NCBI RefSeq assembly: GCF_007671725.1
Contig: NZ_VCNM01000001.1
Coordinates: forward strand, 248,001-312,000
DNA length: 64,000 bases
DNA from: Halorubrum depositum
GTDB taxonomy: Archaea; Halobacteriota; Halobacteria; Halobacteriales; Haloferacaceae
Direction: 5' to 3'
Shown here: in pieces, positions 52,890 to 63,759 of the stretch
Layout of the letters: the number at the start of each line of letters is the position of its first letter
Position numbering within the stretch: position 1 is the stretch's first letter
Translations under genes and position numbers: made by a program
Notes under the pieces: model-generated
Seen by the model: only the letters and a program-made list of their open reading frames with translations
Databases searched by the model: none
Told to the model about the DNA's origin: nothing

Positions 52890-54209
52890 TCAGTCGTCGC
52901 CGCTCGCCGCCGTCCCCGAGGCCGACCCGTCGTCGGTCGGCGTCCCGTCGTTCGGTCCGCCCTCGTAGGCCGGGTCGAAGAGGTGGCACGCGACCCGCCC
53001 GGCGTCGGTCTGGCGCAGTACCGGCTCGTCCGTCGAGCAGGGCGTCTCGAACGTCTCGCTCAGGAGGGCCTCCGCGTCGGCGAACTCCTCGTCCGCGACC
53101 GAGCGGAGCGCCTCCTGAACAACCCGCTCCGCCTCCGGGTCCGACAGCGACGACGGCAGGTCGAGCTCCTCGCGGAGCGCCGCCGTGAGCGCCTCCTCGT
53201 CGGCGTCGAACGTCTCGACGGCGATGTCCTCCTCGCGGGCGCGGTGCCGGAGCGACATGACCGCGCGCCACTCCTCCTGTTCGAACTCGTAGTCCGACGG
53301 CGGGATGACCCGCGGACACCGCGTGTGGAACTTACACCCCGAGGGCGGGTCGATCGGGGAGGGGACCGACCCCTCCAGCAGGATCCGGTCGCCCTCCCAC
53401 AGCGGGTCGGGCTCCGGGATCGCCGACAGCAACGCCTCGGTGTAGGGGTGTTGCGGCGGCGCGAACAGCTCCTCCGGCGTCCCGAGCTCGGCGATCTGGC
53501 CGAGGTACATCACGGCGATCTCGTCGGCGATGTGCTCGACGACGGAGAGGTCGTGCGCGATGAACAGGTACGCGATCCCCAGCTCGTCCTGCAGGTCCTC
53601 CAGCAGGTTGAGGATCTGCGCCTGCACGGACACGTCGAGCGCCGAGACGGGCTCGTCGCAGACGATGAAGTCAGGGTCCACGGCGAGCGCGCGGGCGATC
53701 CCGATCCGCTGGAGCTGCCCGCCGGAGAACTCGTGCGGGTAGCGGTTGGCGTGGCTCGCGTTGAGCCCGACCCGCTCGAGCAGCTCCTTGATCCGGGCGT
53801 CGCGGGTGACGTCGCCCTCGATCCCGTGGATGTCGAGCGCCTCGCCGATGATGTCGTTCACCGTCAGACGCGGGTTGAGGCTCGACTGCGGGTTCTGGAA
53901 GATGATCTGCATCTCCTTCCGGAGGTCGCGGAGCTCGCCGTCGGAGAGCGTCGTGATGTCCTGCCCCTTGAAGTACACCGAGCCGGCGGTCGGCTCGCGG
54001 AGCTGGAGGATCGACCGGCCGATGGTGCTCTTCCCGCAGCCGCTCTCGCCGACCAGTCCCAGCGTCTCCCCCTCGTTGATCTCGAAGGAGACGCCGTCGA
54101 CCGCCTTCACGTCCTTCTGCCGGCCGAGGAGCCGGTCGATGAAGTCGCTCTCGGACGTGTAGTACTTCTCGAGCCCCTCGACGCGGAGGAGCGGCTCCGA
54201 GCCGCTCAT
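52890..54209 (-). CDS. dppF: Dipeptide/oligopeptide ABC transporter, ATP-binding protein (DppF type)
   Basis: A 439-residue ABC ATPase: Walker [13 protein letters not shown], signature [19 protein letters not shown], Walker [13 protein letters not shown], and the C-terminal OppD/F zinc-like motif [11 protein letters not shown] long acidic C-terminal extension (about 320-439) with several Cys and His goes beyond the usual end. Start is ATG 54209 and its end overlaps no gene. Last gene of a five-gene dppABCDF operon. Confidence 0.88.
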   Translation of the reverse strand: MSGSEPLLRVEGLEKYYTSESDFIDRLLGRQKDVKAVDGVSFEINEGETLGLVGESGCGKSTIGRSILQLREPTAGSVYFKGQDITTLSDGELRDLRKEMQIIFQNPQSSLNPRLTVNDIIGEALDIHGIEGDVTRDARIKELLERVGLNASHANRYPHEFSGGQLQRIGIARALAVDPDFIVCDEPVSALDVSVQAQILNLLEDLQDELGIAYLFIAHDLSVVEHIADEIAVMYLGQIAELGTPEELFAPPQHPYTEALLSAIPEPDPLWEGDRILLEGSVPSPIDPPSGCKFHTRCPRVIPPSDYEFEQEEWRAVMSLRHRAREEDIAVETFDADEEALTAALREELDLPSSLSDPEAERVVQEALRSVADEEFADAEALLSETFETPCSTDEPVLRQTDAGRVACHLFDPAYEGGPNDGTPTDDGSASGTAASGDD

Positions 54210-55297
54210 CGGTCGCTCACCCCCGCGGAGCTCGACGCGTCGTCCGATCCGGGGAGATCTTCCTCGCCGCGGACGGTGATCTCGTAGTCGAGCTCGCCCG
54301 TGAGCTCGCCGGTGTGCGCGAGACACGCCGCGGTCTGCGCGTCGCTGTTGATCGGGTCCGCGGGATCGCCGGTGTCGACGTCGACGAGCCCGGGCTCCAC
54401 GCGCGTGCACGACTCCTCGGCGTACGGGCATCGGGGGTGGAAGTTACACCCCGGCGGCATCTCGATCAGGTCCGGCATCCGCCCGGGGATCGTCTGCAGC
54501 CGCTCGCGCTCGTCGCCGATCCGCGGGATCGAGCTCATCAGCCCGACGGTGTAGGGGTGTTGCGGGTCGTAGTACACGTCCTCGACCGGCGCCATCTCCA
54601 CGGGGTGGCCGGCGTACATCACCATCACGCGGTCGCAGAACTCGGCGACGACGCCCAGGTCGTGGGTGATGAGCTGGATCGCGGTGTCGAACTCGGTCGC
54701 GACCTCCTCCAACAGGTCGAGGATCTGCGCCTCGATGGTGACGTCGAGCGCGGTGGTCGGCTCGTCGGCGATGATCAGGTCGGGGTCACACGACAGCGCG
54801 ATCGCGATCACGACGCGCTGTTGCATCCCGCCGGAGAACTCGTGCGGGTAGTCGCCGTACCGCTCGGCCGCCGACGGGATCCCCACCGACTCCAGCGTCT
54901 CGATGGCCCGTTCGCGCGCCGCCGCCTCGTCGAGTCCGAGGTGATACCGTATCGCCTCCGAGATCTGCTCTCCCACCGTGTAGGAGGGGTTCAGCGCGGT
55001 CTCGGCGTCCTGGAAGATCATCGCGATCTCGTTGCCGCGGAGCGACCGCATCTCCTCTTCGTCCATCTCGAGGAGGTTCCGCCCCTTGAAGCGGATCTCC
55101 CCGCTCTCGATGACTCCGGGGTTGTCGATGAGGCGCATCAGCGCGAGGCTGGTGACGCTCTTGCCGGCCCCGCTCTCGCCGACGACGCCGAACCGCTCGC
55201 CGGCCTCGATCCGGTACGTGAGGTCGTTCGTCGCCTTGACGACGCCGTCGTCGGTGTAGAACCGCACGTTGAGGTCCTCGACTTCGAGCATCGCCAT
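54206..55297 (-). CDS. dppD: Dipeptide/oligopeptide ABC transporter, ATP-binding protein (DppD type)
   Basis: A 363-residue ABC ATPase with Walker [18 protein letters not shown], signature [19 protein letters not shown] and Walker [13 protein letters not shown]. The OppD/F C-terminal [14 protein letters not shown] motif is present. It overlaps both neighbours: 4-bp overlap with dppF and an ATG-TGA overlap with dppC at 55297. Powers peptide import together with DppF. Confidence 0.9.
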   Translation of the reverse strand: MAMLEVEDLNVRFYTDDGVVKATNDLTYRIEAGERFGVVGESGAGKSVTSLALMRLIDNPGVIESGEIRFKGRNLLEMDEEEMRSLRGNEIAMIFQDAETALNPSYTVGEQISEAIRYHLGLDEAAARERAIETLESVGIPSAAERYGDYPHEFSGGMQQRVVIAIALSCDPDLIIADEPTTALDVTIEAQILDLLEEVATEFDTAIQLITHDLGVVAEFCDRVMVMYAGHPVEMAPVEDVYYDPQHPYTVGLMSSIPRIGDERERLQTIPGRMPDLIEMPPGCNFHPRCPYAEESCTRVEPGLVDVDTGDPADPINSDAQTAACLAHTGELTGELDYEITVRGEEDLPGSDDASSSAGVSDR

Positions 55298-56382
55298 CAG
55301 CGGAGCCCCCCGGTGTCCGCGTCGGTCTGGTCGCCCTGCGGGTCGAACGCGTCGCGGACGCCGTCGCCGACCAGGTTGATCGCCATCACGAAGACGAAGA
55401 TGGCGAGCCCCGGGAACAGCCCGGCCCACCAGCGACCGCGGGCGATCGCGTCCTGCTCGACGTTGAGCATGACGCCCCACTCCGCGCTCGCCGGCGACAG
55501 CCCGAGCCCGATGAACCCGAGCGCCGCGGCGACGAGCACCGTCGTGCCGATGCTGAGCGTCGCCTGCACGATCACCGGCGCCATCGCGTTCGGCAGGATG
55601 TGCCGGACGATGATCGACCGGTCGCGGGAGCCGAGCGCCTTCGCGGCGGTGACGTACTCGTTCTCCTTCACGCTCAGTATCTCGCCGCGGATGATGCGGG
55701 CGTACGGGAGCCAGCCGACGACGACCAACGCGAGGATCATCTCCCAGTAGCCGCGGCCCAGCACCGCGATGACCGCGATCGCGAGCACGATGAACGGGAA
55801 CGCGTACAGCATGTCGACGATCCGCATGATGAGCTCGTCGACCTTGCCGCCGTAGTACCCCGCGATCGAGCCGAGCGGGATCCCGACGAGGAGCGCCATG
55901 GCGACGGCGATGAAGCCGATCGAGAGGCTCCAGCGGCCGCCGTACATCACCCGCGAGAGGATGTCGCGTCCGGCCCAGTCGGCGCCGAACAGGTAGAGCC
56001 CGGTCGGCGGCCACGTGAGGACGTTCTCGAGCGTCGGCTCTCGGTAGCCGGTGAGGACGTCCTGGTTCGCGGGGTCGGCCGGCGCGAGCGAGAACGGCTG
56101 GACCGTCTGGCCGGCCAGCACCGGGAAGCCACTCGGGAGCTGGATGGGTCGGGAGAACACCGCGAGCAGGATCATGAAGGCGATGGTGGCCGCGCCGAAC
56201 AGCGCGAGGCGGTTGCGCTTGAACCGCTTCCACGCGTACTCGAGGCGCCCGCGTCCCTCCTCCGACTGGAGGTCCGGCTCCCACGAGGAGAGCGGGTCCC
56301 GGGACTCGACGCGGTCGACGTCGAATCCGCTGACCCGTATTCGTCCGCGTTCCGTCGTCCGCTGTGAGGTTTCGCTTGACAT
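55297..56382 (-). CDS. dppC: Dipeptide/oligopeptide ABC transporter, permease (DppC type)
   Basis: A 361-residue permease: a cytoplasmic N-terminus, a helix near residue 65, then a five-helix core with the EAA loop (YVTAAKALGSRDRSIIVRHI). It has the OppC-type extracellular insertion before the core. A 3-bp gap separates it from dppB. Confidence 0.9.
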   Translation of the reverse strand: MSSETSQRTTERGRIRVSGFDVDRVESRDPLSSWEPDLQSEEGRGRLEYAWKRFKRNRLALFGAATIAFMILLAVFSRPIQLPSGFPVLAGQTVQPFSLAPADPANQDVLTGYREPTLENVLTWPPTGLYLFGADWAGRDILSRVMYGGRWSLSIGFIAVAMALLVGIPLGSIAGYYGGKVDELIMRIVDMLYAFPFIVLAIAVIAVLGRGYWEMILALVVVGWLPYARIIRGEILSVKENEYVTAAKALGSRDRSIIVRHILPNAMAPVIVQATLSIGTTVLVAAALGFIGLGLSPASAEWGVMLNVEQDAIARGRWWAGLFPGLAIFVFVMAINLVGDGVRDAFDPQGDQTDADTGGLR

Positions 56383-56385
56383 TAT

Positions 56386-57336
56386 CTAGTATCGGATTCG
56401 GGGATCGAGGTACGCGTAGAGCACGTCCGCGAGGAAGTTCGCGAGTATCACGGCGACGCCGATGAGGAGGACGATCGCCTGGATCACCGGGAAGTCGCGG
56501 TTGCCCACTCGGTTGACGAGGAGGCGCCCGATGCCCGGATACGAGAAGACGATCTCCACGACGACGGAGCCGCTGATGATGAACGCGACCTGGATCGCCG
56601 CCACGGTGACGACCGAGATCAGCGAGTTCCGGAGGACGTGTTTCCGCACGACAGTCCGCTCCGGGAGCCCCTTGGCGCGCGCCGTTCGGACGTAATCCTT
56701 GTCGAGCTCCTCCACCATCGAGGACCGCATCAGCCGCATCAACAGGGCGGTGGAGCCGGTGCCGATGGTGATCGCGGGCAACAGCGTGTACACCAGCATG
56801 TCGTAGCTGAGAATCCCCTGATCGGTCGGCGGGAGGATGGGGAACAGGTCCAGCCAGCTCGCGAAGACCAAGAGGAGCAGCAGGCCGAGCAGGAAGTTCG
56901 GGATCGCGATCCCGAGCAGCGCGAACACGCGGCTGGCCTGATCGATCTTGGTGTTGCGGTAGTACGCCGCGATCACGCCGGTGGGAATCGCCGTGATCAG
57001 CGTGACGCCGAACGCCATGATCCCCATCACGAGCGTGTACGGGAGCCGGGTCATGATCTCGTCTATCACCGGGTCGCGGGTGATGATCGACCGGCCGAAG
57101 TCGCCGGTCGCCGCGCTGGTGACCCAGTCGATGTACTGGATGTACACCGGCTGATCGAGGCCGTATTCGGCCCGTATCTCCATCTCCGTCTGCGGATCGA
57201 GGTCCGTGAACAGCGTGATGAAGTCGATCGGGTCACCGGGGATGGCGTGGACCATCCCGAAGGTGAGCAGGGAGATCCCTAACAGCAGCGGGATGGTTAT
57301 CAGACCGCGTTTGAGTACGAATCGTTGAAGGCTCAT
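56386..57336 (-). CDS. dppB: Dipeptide/oligopeptide ABC transporter, permease (DppB type)
   Basis: A 316-residue permease with six helices and the family's first helix (RGLITIPLLLGISLLTFGMV), the GDP loop (HAIPGDP) and the EAA loop (YVRTARAKGLPERTVVRKHV). It follows the dppA gene by 38 bp in the same direction. Confidence 0.9.
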   Translation of the reverse strand: MSLQRFVLKRGLITIPLLLGISLLTFGMVHAIPGDPIDFITLFTDLDPQTEMEIRAEYGLDQPVYIQYIDWVTSAATGDFGRSIITRDPVIDEIMTRLPYTLVMGIMAFGVTLITAIPTGVIAAYYRNTKIDQASRVFALLGIAIPNFLLGLLLLLVFASWLDLFPILPPTDQGILSYDMLVYTLLPAITIGTGSTALLMRLMRSSMVEELDKDYVRTARAKGLPERTVVRKHVLRNSLISVVTVAAIQVAFIISGSVVVEIVFSYPGIGRLLVNRVGNRDFPVIQAIVLLIGVAVILANFLADVLYAYLDPRIRY

Positions 57337-57374
57337 CGAGGTGAAATGAGAGGGCTATCGGGTGTTCGGGGACG

Positions 57375-59096
57375 TTACTCCGCCGGGTAGACGATCTCGT
57401 CGAGGTGCGGCTTGTACAGCGTGTTGTACCGGTTGCTCGAGTTGGGGTGGGGACTCCACTGATCGACCGACTCGATGTTCGACGGATTGAGGATGTCGAT
57501 CTGGTCGCCGGTCCACATGTTCGCCATCGGAACGTCCTGCGCGACGAGCTCCTGCAGGTCCTGGTAGATCGGGAGCCGCTCGTCGGCGCCGAGCGTCGTC
57601 TGACCCTCGGTGATGAGCTGGTCCATCTCCTCGCTCTCGTAGAGGTTCCAGTTGAACCCGTCGGGAACGTGTTGGCTGGAGTGGAGCAGCTGATTCACGT
57701 GACCGTCGGGGTCGGAGCCGCCGGTCCAGCCGATTCCGACGACGTCCGTGCTGGCCGCGGCGCCCTCGGGGTCGAGCAGGAACGGGACCAGGTCGTCGAA
57801 CGCGCGGACGTCGAGCTCGGCGTTGAAGTACTCGGTCTCGTCCATCGTCTGCTGGATGATCTCCATCCACCGCTCGCGGGTCCGGTTGACGTTGGTGATA
57901 AAGGAGACGTCGAACGGCGCCTCGATGCCCTCCTCCTCGAACGCCTCGCCGATGAGCCGGAGGCCCTCCTCCTCGTTCTGACCGACGTACTCGTCGAGGA
58001 GGCGCTGCTCGTGCTCCTCGTCCCAGAACGCCCCGAGTCCGGGACTGATCGGGGCCGCGAGCTCGGTCGCGTAGCCGCCGAAGACGGCCTCGATGACGTC
58101 AGACTTCGGCAGGAGTCGCGTCATCCCGCGACGGAGCTTCTCGTTCGTGAACGGGCTCTGGTTGACCGGGTACGAGATGAAGTCGAACCCGACGGCGCTG
58201 CCGGTGACGACCTCGCCGGTCTGGTTCTCCCACTGGTCGAGCTCGAACGGCGCCGCGTTGTCGATCATGTCGAGTTCGCCGGCGGCCATCGCCTCCTCCT
58301 GGGAGACCTGCTCCGGGATGACCCGGAACGTGACCTGGTCCCACGGCGCCGTGCCGGGGTACTCGTCGCCGTCGTACCAGTAGTCCTCGTAGGGGACGAG
58401 GACGGCGCGGTCCTCGGCCGAGAACTCCTCTAACTCCCACGGACCGGTCCCGAGGGTCTGGTCGGTGAAGTCGTGCTCGTCCTGCTCCGGGTTCTCGCTG
58501 ATCGCGTCCGTCTTGCTCGTGAGGATCGGGACGGCGGCGAGGTCGTTCAGGAACGGCGCGTGCGGGTCGCTCGAGGTGATCTCGACCTCGTAGTCGCCGA
58601 GGACCTCGACGTTCTCGATGAACGAGACGTCGGCGTCGTTGGTCGTGCCGCTCGTCCGGTTGATGGAGAACGCGACGTCCTCGGCGGTGAACTCGTCGCC
58701 GTTGTGGAAGGTGACGCCCTCGCGGAGCTGGAATCGGAAGGTGGTGTCGTCGACCTGCTCGTAGTCGGACGCGAGCTCGCCCCGGACCTCGGAGAGATCG
58801 AAGGTCAGCGCGACCAGCCGCTCGTACGCCATCGTCCCGATGACGGAGTTGGAGGTCGCGTCGGTGATGATCGTCGGGTCGAACGTTCCCGGGTTCGCGC
58901 CGGCCGAGGCGACGAACTCGTTCGTGCCGTCGCCGCCGTCACTGCCGTCGCCGCCGTCACTGCCGTCTCCGCCGTCGCCGCCGTCGTCGCCGCCGACACA
59001 GCCCGCCAGACCGACGACGCTCGCGCCGCCCATCGCGGCGAGAACTCGTCGGCGAGTCGCTGCCGATCGCGTCTGTCCGTTGTCGGAATGAGACAT
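57375..59096 (-). CDS. dppA: Dipeptide/oligopeptide ABC transporter, substrate-binding lipoprotein
   Basis: A 573-residue extracellular binding protein (SBP family 5). A Tat signal (TRRRVLAAMGGASVVGLAGC) ends in a lipobox Cys at about residue 31, followed by a Gly/Asp/Ser-rich linker (GGDGSDGGDGSDGGDG). SBP5 features include FRFQLREGVTFHNGDEFTAEDV and SNVLGT-like loops. The start is ATG 59096, with a leaderless promoter (TTTTTAACA) about 25 bp upstream. Divergent from gamma-glutamyltransferase with 292 bp between the starts, suggesting joint control. Confidence 0.9.
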   Translation of the reverse strand: MSHSDNGQTRSAATRRRVLAAMGGASVVGLAGCVGGDDGGDGGDGSDGGDGSDGGDGTNEFVASAGANPGTFDPTIITDATSNSVIGTMAYERLVALTFDLSEVRGELASDYEQVDDTTFRFQLREGVTFHNGDEFTAEDVAFSINRTSGTTNDADVSFIENVEVLGDYEVEITSSDPHAPFLNDLAAVPILTSKTDAISENPEQDEHDFTDQTLGTGPWELEEFSAEDRAVLVPYEDYWYDGDEYPGTAPWDQVTFRVIPEQVSQEEAMAAGELDMIDNAAPFELDQWENQTGEVVTGSAVGFDFISYPVNQSPFTNEKLRRGMTRLLPKSDVIEAVFGGYATELAAPISPGLGAFWDEEHEQRLLDEYVGQNEEEGLRLIGEAFEEEGIEAPFDVSFITNVNRTRERWMEIIQQTMDETEYFNAELDVRAFDDLVPFLLDPEGAAASTDVVGIGWTGGSDPDGHVNQLLHSSQHVPDGFNWNLYESEEMDQLITEGQTTLGADERLPIYQDLQELVAQDVPMANMWTGDQIDILNPSNIESVDQWSPHPNSSNRYNTLYKPHLDEIVYPAE

Positions 59097-59359
59097 ACCC
59101 ACACGTACTCGTGGTGTGTTAAAAACCATTCTATTCTTTACCGCAAACCACCGTCCGTACAGTAATCGGCCGGTTCCCTTTCGATAAGCAGAAATGACAT
59201 GAATGATCATCGTGTGTGTCGATAACGCGAAAGAACGATCAAAGCGAGTGTCGGTACCCCGGATCAATGGGCCGAACACCGCCCGCTGGAGGGGCCGCGA
59301 GCGGCCGGCAAAAAGAGCCGCGGCCGATGGCGAGCCGACCGGATAGATCCGGTCCGATA

Positions 59360-59367
59360 TTTATAAT
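59360..59367 (+). promoter_or_regulatory. TATA box of the ggt gene
   Basis: TTTATAAT lies 22 bp before ATG 59389. This supports that ATG over the in-frame ATG at 59380, which would fall too near the TATA box. Confidence 0.6.
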
Positions 59368-59388
59368 CCGGGGCGTCGGATGGGAGGT

Positions 59389-61047
59389 ATGGAGCCAGAC
59401 CTGGACCGGTTCACGTCTCGGCGGTCGACGGTGTACGGCCAGCGCGGCGTCGTCGCCACGAGCCAGCCCCTCGCCAGCCAGGCGGGGATCGAGACGCTTC
59501 GCGAGGGCGGAAACGCGTTCGACGCGGCCGTGGCGACGGCGGCCGCGCTCAACGTCGTCGAGCCGACGTCGACCGGGCTCGGCGGCGACGTGTTCGCGCT
59601 GTACCGCACCGCCGACGGCGACGTGGGAGCGATGCGCGCCTGCGGCGGGGCGCCCGACGGCGCGACGATCGAGAACGTCCGCGACGCCCTGCGGGAGGAC
59701 GACGACGTCTCCTCGTACTACCCCGACGACGGCGGCTACGCGGTCGACGACACCGACGAGGCTGGCATGCCGTTCTACGGGCCCCACGCGGTCACGGTCC
59801 CGGGGACGGCCCGCGGCTGGGAGGCGACGATCGAGGAGCTCGGGCGGCTCACCCTCGCCGACGCACTCGAGCCGGCCATCCGATACGCCACCGAGGGGTA
59901 CCCGGTCTCGGAGGTCATCGCCTCGTACTGGGCCGGCGCGGAGGAGCTGTTCACCGACGACCACGCCCGGGAGGCGTTCCTGTTCGACGGCGAGGCGCCC
60001 GAGGTCGGCGAGACGGTCACGCTCCCGCGACTCGGCGAGTCGATGCGGAAGATCGCGGAGCACGGCGCCGACATGGTGTACGAGGGCGAGATCGCCGAGG
60101 CGATCGCCGATGAGGTCCGGTCGCAGGGCGGGTTCATGACCGTCGACGACCTCGCCGACTTCGAGGTCGAGTGGCCCGAGCCGATCTCGACGACGTACAA
60201 CGGCGCCGAGGTGTTCGAGCTCCCGCCGAACAACCAGGGGCTCGTCGCGCTGGAGGCGCTCAACATCGCGAGCGAGCTCGGCGCCGGCGACCACGACTAC
60301 GACACCGCCGAGCGCGTCCACTACTTCGCGGAGGCCATGAAGTTGGCCTTCCACGACGGACACCGCTACATCGCCGACCCCGAGTACGAGGAGATCCCGC
60401 CGCTCGGATCGACCGACTGGGCGGCGGAGCGGGCGGCCGGCGTCGGGCCGACCGCCGACCACGACGTCTCCTTCGGCGTGCCGAACGCAAACGCGGAGGA
60501 CGCCGACACGGTGCTTCTCACCGTCGCCGACGACGAGGGGAACGTCGTCTCGTACATCAACTCGCGGTTCGCCGGCTTCGGCTCGGGGCTCGTCGCGGGC
60601 GAGACGGGGATCGCCCTCCAGAACCGCGGCGCGTCCTTCTCGCTCGACCCCGACCACCCGAACAGCCTCGAACCCGGTAAGCGCCCGTTCCACACGCTGG
60701 TCCCCGCGATCGTCCGCCTCGACGAGGACGACTGGGCCGCCTTCGGCGTGATGGGCGGGTACATGCAGCCGCAGGGGCACGTGCAGGTGATCTCGAACGT
60801 CGTCGACTACGGCATGCCGCTCCAGCGCGCGCTCGACGAGCCGCGGTGGCGGTACCGCGAGAGCGGCGAGCTGGGCGTCGAACCGCACTTCGACGGCGAC
60901 GTCACCGCGAAGCTGGTCCGGAGGGACCACGACATCAGGACGCTCTCGCCGGTCCAGTTCGGCGGCGCGCAGATCGTCCGGAATCGGGACGGCGTCCTCT
61001 CGGCCGCCACCGAGCCCCGGAAGGACGGCAACGCACAGGGGTACTGA
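59389..61047 (+). CDS. ggt: Gamma-glutamyltransferase
   Basis: A 552-residue N-terminal nucleophile hydrolase that cleaves gamma-glutamyl bonds, such as those of glutathione or gamma-glutamylcysteine. The family opening (GVVATSQPLASQAGIETLREG) and NAFDAAVATAAALNVVEP are clear. The autoprocessing nucleophile aligns with Thr374 (ADTVLLTVAD), seven residues before the conserved Asp, and the small subunit has the GSGLVAGETGI glycine motif. No signal peptide is seen, so it may act in the cytoplasm on imported peptides. Divergent from the peptide importer. Confidence 0.9.
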   Translation: MEPDLDRFTSRRSTVYGQRGVVATSQPLASQAGIETLREGGNAFDAAVATAAALNVVEPTSTGLGGDVFALYRTADGDVGAMRACGGAPDGATIENVRDALREDDDVSSYYPDDGGYAVDDTDEAGMPFYGPHAVTVPGTARGWEATIEELGRLTLADALEPAIRYATEGYPVSEVIASYWAGAEELFTDDHAREAFLFDGEAPEVGETVTLPRLGESMRKIAEHGADMVYEGEIAEAIADEVRSQGGFMTVDDLADFEVEWPEPISTTYNGAEVFELPPNNQGLVALEALNIASELGAGDHDYDTAERVHYFAEAMKLAFHDGHRYIADPEYEEIPPLGSTDWAAERAAGVGPTADHDVSFGVPNANAEDADTVLLTVADDEGNVVSYINSRFAGFGSGLVAGETGIALQNRGASFSLDPDHPNSLEPGKRPFHTLVPAIVRLDEDDWAAFGVMGGYMQPQGHVQVISNVVDYGMPLQRALDEPRWRYRESGELGVEPHFDGDVTAKLVRRDHDIRTLSPVQFGGAQIVRNRDGVLSAATEPRKDGNAQGY

Positions 61048-61215
61048 CCGAGAGCGGGCGTCTGGCGATCGGCGAACGGGCGTCCGGCGACCGACGAACC
61101 ACCTCCCGTCGACACAGTCGACGTCTCCTGACCCGACGCGCTCGTGATTATATTCCTCAGATACGACTTATGTGTCTAAATACGGCATACGTCGGCCGGT
61201 TTTGGGTAGAAAACG

Positions 61216-61249
61216 TCTTATAGGTTGATTCATACGATTTGATGAGGAG
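61216..61249 (+). promoter_or_regulatory. livHMG promoter and Shine-Dalgarno
   Basis: TCTTATAG (61216-61223) is a TATA box, and GAGGAG (61244-61249) is a Shine-Dalgarno sequence 9 nt before the GTG start at 61259, supporting this start. The rest of the 210-bp spacer behind ggt holds no gene. Confidence 0.55.
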
Positions 61250-61258
61250 TGTTATCAC

Positions 61259-62371
61259 GTGAGTGTCTCTGAAACGTACGTCCGATACCGCCAAACCCTC
61301 AGCGAGGAACCGCTCGCCATCGGGGTCCTGCTCGTGGCCCTGTGGATGGCGTGGTCACTCGTCTCGGGGCTGCTGACGGGGGGGATCCAGATCAGCAGCC
61401 TCGCGTCCCTCGTCTGGGACGGGTTGCTCAGGGGGCTGATCATCGGCCTGGCGGGCATCGGACTCTCAATGACGTACAGCATTCTCAACTTCGCGAACTT
61501 CGCGCACGGCGACTACCTCACCAGCGGGGCGTTCGCCGGGATGGCGACCAGCTACCTCGTCGCCGGAATCGGCGAGAACAGCGTCGGCGCGCTCCTGCTC
61601 GTCGGCGCGGGCGGGTCGGTGTTCGGCGGCGCGCTCGGCATCGGGGTCACGACGGCGCCGCTCGCCGTCGTCCTCGGGGCCCTCCTGGCGGGGGTCGCCA
61701 CGATCGCGCTGGCGCTCGCCATCGACCGGTTCGTCTACCGGCCGATCCGCGACGAGAGCGGTATCGCGCTGCTGATAACCAGCATCGGGGTCGCGTTCGC
61801 GCTCCGGTACCTGCTCCAGTTCGTCTTCGGGGCCGGGGTACGGGGAACGACCGCTGCGGGGTCGGTCCCGCGCGTGAACGTGCCCGCGATCGACGGGACG
61901 TTCCGGGTGACGGCTCACGACATCAGCCTCGTGATCGTCGCCGGCGGACTCATGCTCGGCGTCCACCTGCTGCTCCAGCGGACGAAGCTCGGGAAGGCGA
62001 TGCGCGCGATGTCAGACAACGAGGACCTCGCGCGGATCACCGGGATCCCGACAGAGCGGGTCATCCGCACGACGTGGATCGTCGGCGCCGGGCTGACGGG
62101 CGTCGCGGGCTACATGTTCGTCCTCTGGAAGGGGACGCTCGGCTTCAACGACGGCTGGCTCCTGTTGCTGCTCGTGTTCGCCGCGGTCATCCTCGGCGGG
62201 ATCGGATCGATCTACGGCGCGATCGGCGGCGGGATCGTCATCGGCCTGACGGCCTCCGTCTCCGTGATCTGGATCCCCTCCGAGTTCGGTCGCGCGGCCG
62301 CGTTCCTCGTGATGATCGTAATCTTACTGTTCAAACCTGAAGGCATCTTCAGCGGGAGGACCACGGCATGA
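61259..62371 (+). CDS. livH: Branched-chain amino acid ABC transporter, permease LivH
   Basis: A 370-residue LivH-type permease with about eight helices. Family segments include GLAGIGLSMTYSILNFANFAHGD and LGKAMRAMSDNEDLARITGIP in the EAA-like loop. The start is GTG 61259 with a Shine-Dalgarno. It overlaps livM by 4 bp. The neighbouring dpp-ggt genes fit a common role in amino acid uptake; the binding protein must be encoded elsewhere or downstream. Confidence 0.9.
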   Translation: MSVSETYVRYRQTLSEEPLAIGVLLVALWMAWSLVSGLLTGGIQISSLASLVWDGLLRGLIIGLAGIGLSMTYSILNFANFAHGDYLTSGAFAGMATSYLVAGIGENSVGALLLVGAGGSVFGGALGIGVTTAPLAVVLGALLAGVATIALALAIDRFVYRPIRDESGIALLITSIGVAFALRYLLQFVFGAGVRGTTAAGSVPRVNVPAIDGTFRVTAHDISLVIVAGGLMLGVHLLLQRTKLGKAMRAMSDNEDLARITGIPTERVIRTTWIVGAGLTGVAGYMFVLWKGTLGFNDGWLLLLLVFAAVILGGIGSIYGAIGGGIVIGLTASVSVIWIPSEFGRAAAFLVMIVILLFKPEGIFSGRTTA

Positions 62372-63759
62372 GCGCCAGCGACCTCCGCGGACGGGTCGAA
62401 GGGCTCTTCGAGCGGGACGTCACGCTCGTGCTCGCCGTCCTCGGCGTCATCTACCTGGCGTACATCCTCGCCGGAGTCGCGTTCGGGTACGGGCTCCGCG
62501 GTCAGTTGAACTCGATCGCGAACCTCACGTTCTACATCGGCGTGTTCGGTATGCTCGCGCTGGCGTTGAACCTCCACTGGGGGTACACCGGGCTGTTCAA
62601 CATCGGTATCGTCGGCTTCATGGGCATCGGCATCTACGTGACCGCGCTGGTCTCGAAGCCGCCGGTCGCGGAGGGCGGCGCGGCGCAGGTCGGTGGGTTC
62701 GGCCTCCCGCTGTTCGTCGGCGTCGTCGCCGGCGTGCTCGTGGCAGGGCTGTTCGGACTGCTGGTCGCGTTACCCGCCCTCCGGCTCCGGGCGGACTACC
62801 TCGCCATCGTCACGGTGGCGTTCTCGGAGATCGTTCGGTTCACGATGATGTCCCGGACGTTTCAGGAGTTCACGGTGCCGGACACGATCAGCTTCTCCGT
62901 CCTCGGTAACGAGGTGCTCACGCTGAACCCGGCGGCCGACACCGTCGGCCTCGGCGGCGGGGGCGGGCTCATCCTGAACTACACGGATCCGCTCGAAGCG
63001 CTGCTTCGGGCACTGTTCCTCTGGGAGCCGTACCTCGGGTTCGTCGCGTTCGTCCAGCGGAACTTCATCCCGAACAACCCCAAGCCGGTGATCGACGGGA
63101 TCGTGTACGGAATCGTCCTCCTCGTAGGCGTCGGACTGTTCTACCTCCTGCTCTCCAGGACCGGAAAGTCCCCGTTCGGACGCGTCCTGAAGGCGATCCG
63201 CGAGGACGAGGACGTCGCGAACGCCCTCGGGAAGGACACCGACCGCTTCAAGCTCACCGCGTTCGTGCTCGGCGCCGCGCTGATGGGACTCGGCGGGATC
63301 CTCTGGTACTCCGGCCGCGGGAGCATCACGCCGCCGTCGTTCCGCCCGAACATCACGTTCTTCGTCTGGATCGCGCTGATCATCGGCGGCGCGGGCTCGA
63401 ACACCGGGAGCTTCCTCGGCGGCGCGATATTCGCCGGGCTGTTGTACGAGGGACCGCGCTACTTCAAGAACCTCGTCGAGGCCGCCTTCAATCTCGGGAG
63501 GGCGCCGCGGAACTTCGGCGAGGCGATGGCCGGGTTCGCCTCGCTCGACCCGATGCCGTTCGTGCTGTACACGCTCGACAGCGTCAGCCAGTTGCGGCTG
63601 GTGATCATGGGCGTGGTGCTGATCTGGCTGATGCACAACCGGCCCGAGGGGCTGCTCGGACACCGCAAGGAGACCGCGTCGAGCGTCGACCTCGCGCGTC
63701 CGAGAAGCGACGGGTCGGCCGGAACGCCGGCGGCCGCCGACGGGGGTGAAGAGCGATGA
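62368..63759 (+). CDS. livM: Branched-chain amino acid ABC transporter, permease LivM
   Basis: A 463-residue LivM-type permease, longer than usual because of an extra loop near residues 180-235. Family signatures include [25 protein letters not shown] and [21 protein letters not shown]. It overlaps livH by 4 bp and livG by 4 bp, so the operon is tightly coupled. Confidence 0.9.
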   Translation: MSASDLRGRVEGLFERDVTLVLAVLGVIYLAYILAGVAFGYGLRGQLNSIANLTFYIGVFGMLALALNLHWGYTGLFNIGIVGFMGIGIYVTALVSKPPVAEGGAAQVGGFGLPLFVGVVAGVLVAGLFGLLVALPALRLRADYLAIVTVAFSEIVRFTMMSRTFQEFTVPDTISFSVLGNEVLTLNPAADTVGLGGGGGLILNYTDPLEALLRALFLWEPYLGFVAFVQRNFIPNNPKPVIDGIVYGIVLLVGVGLFYLLLSRTGKSPFGRVLKAIREDEDVANALGKDTDRFKLTAFVLGAALMGLGGILWYSGRGSITPPSFRPNITFFVWIALIIGGAGSNTGSFLGGAIFAGLLYEGPRYFKNLVEAAFNLGRAPRNFGEAMAGFASLDPMPFVLYTLDSVSQLRLVIMGVVLIWLMHNRPEGLLGHRKETASSVDLARPRSDGSAGTPAAADGGEER

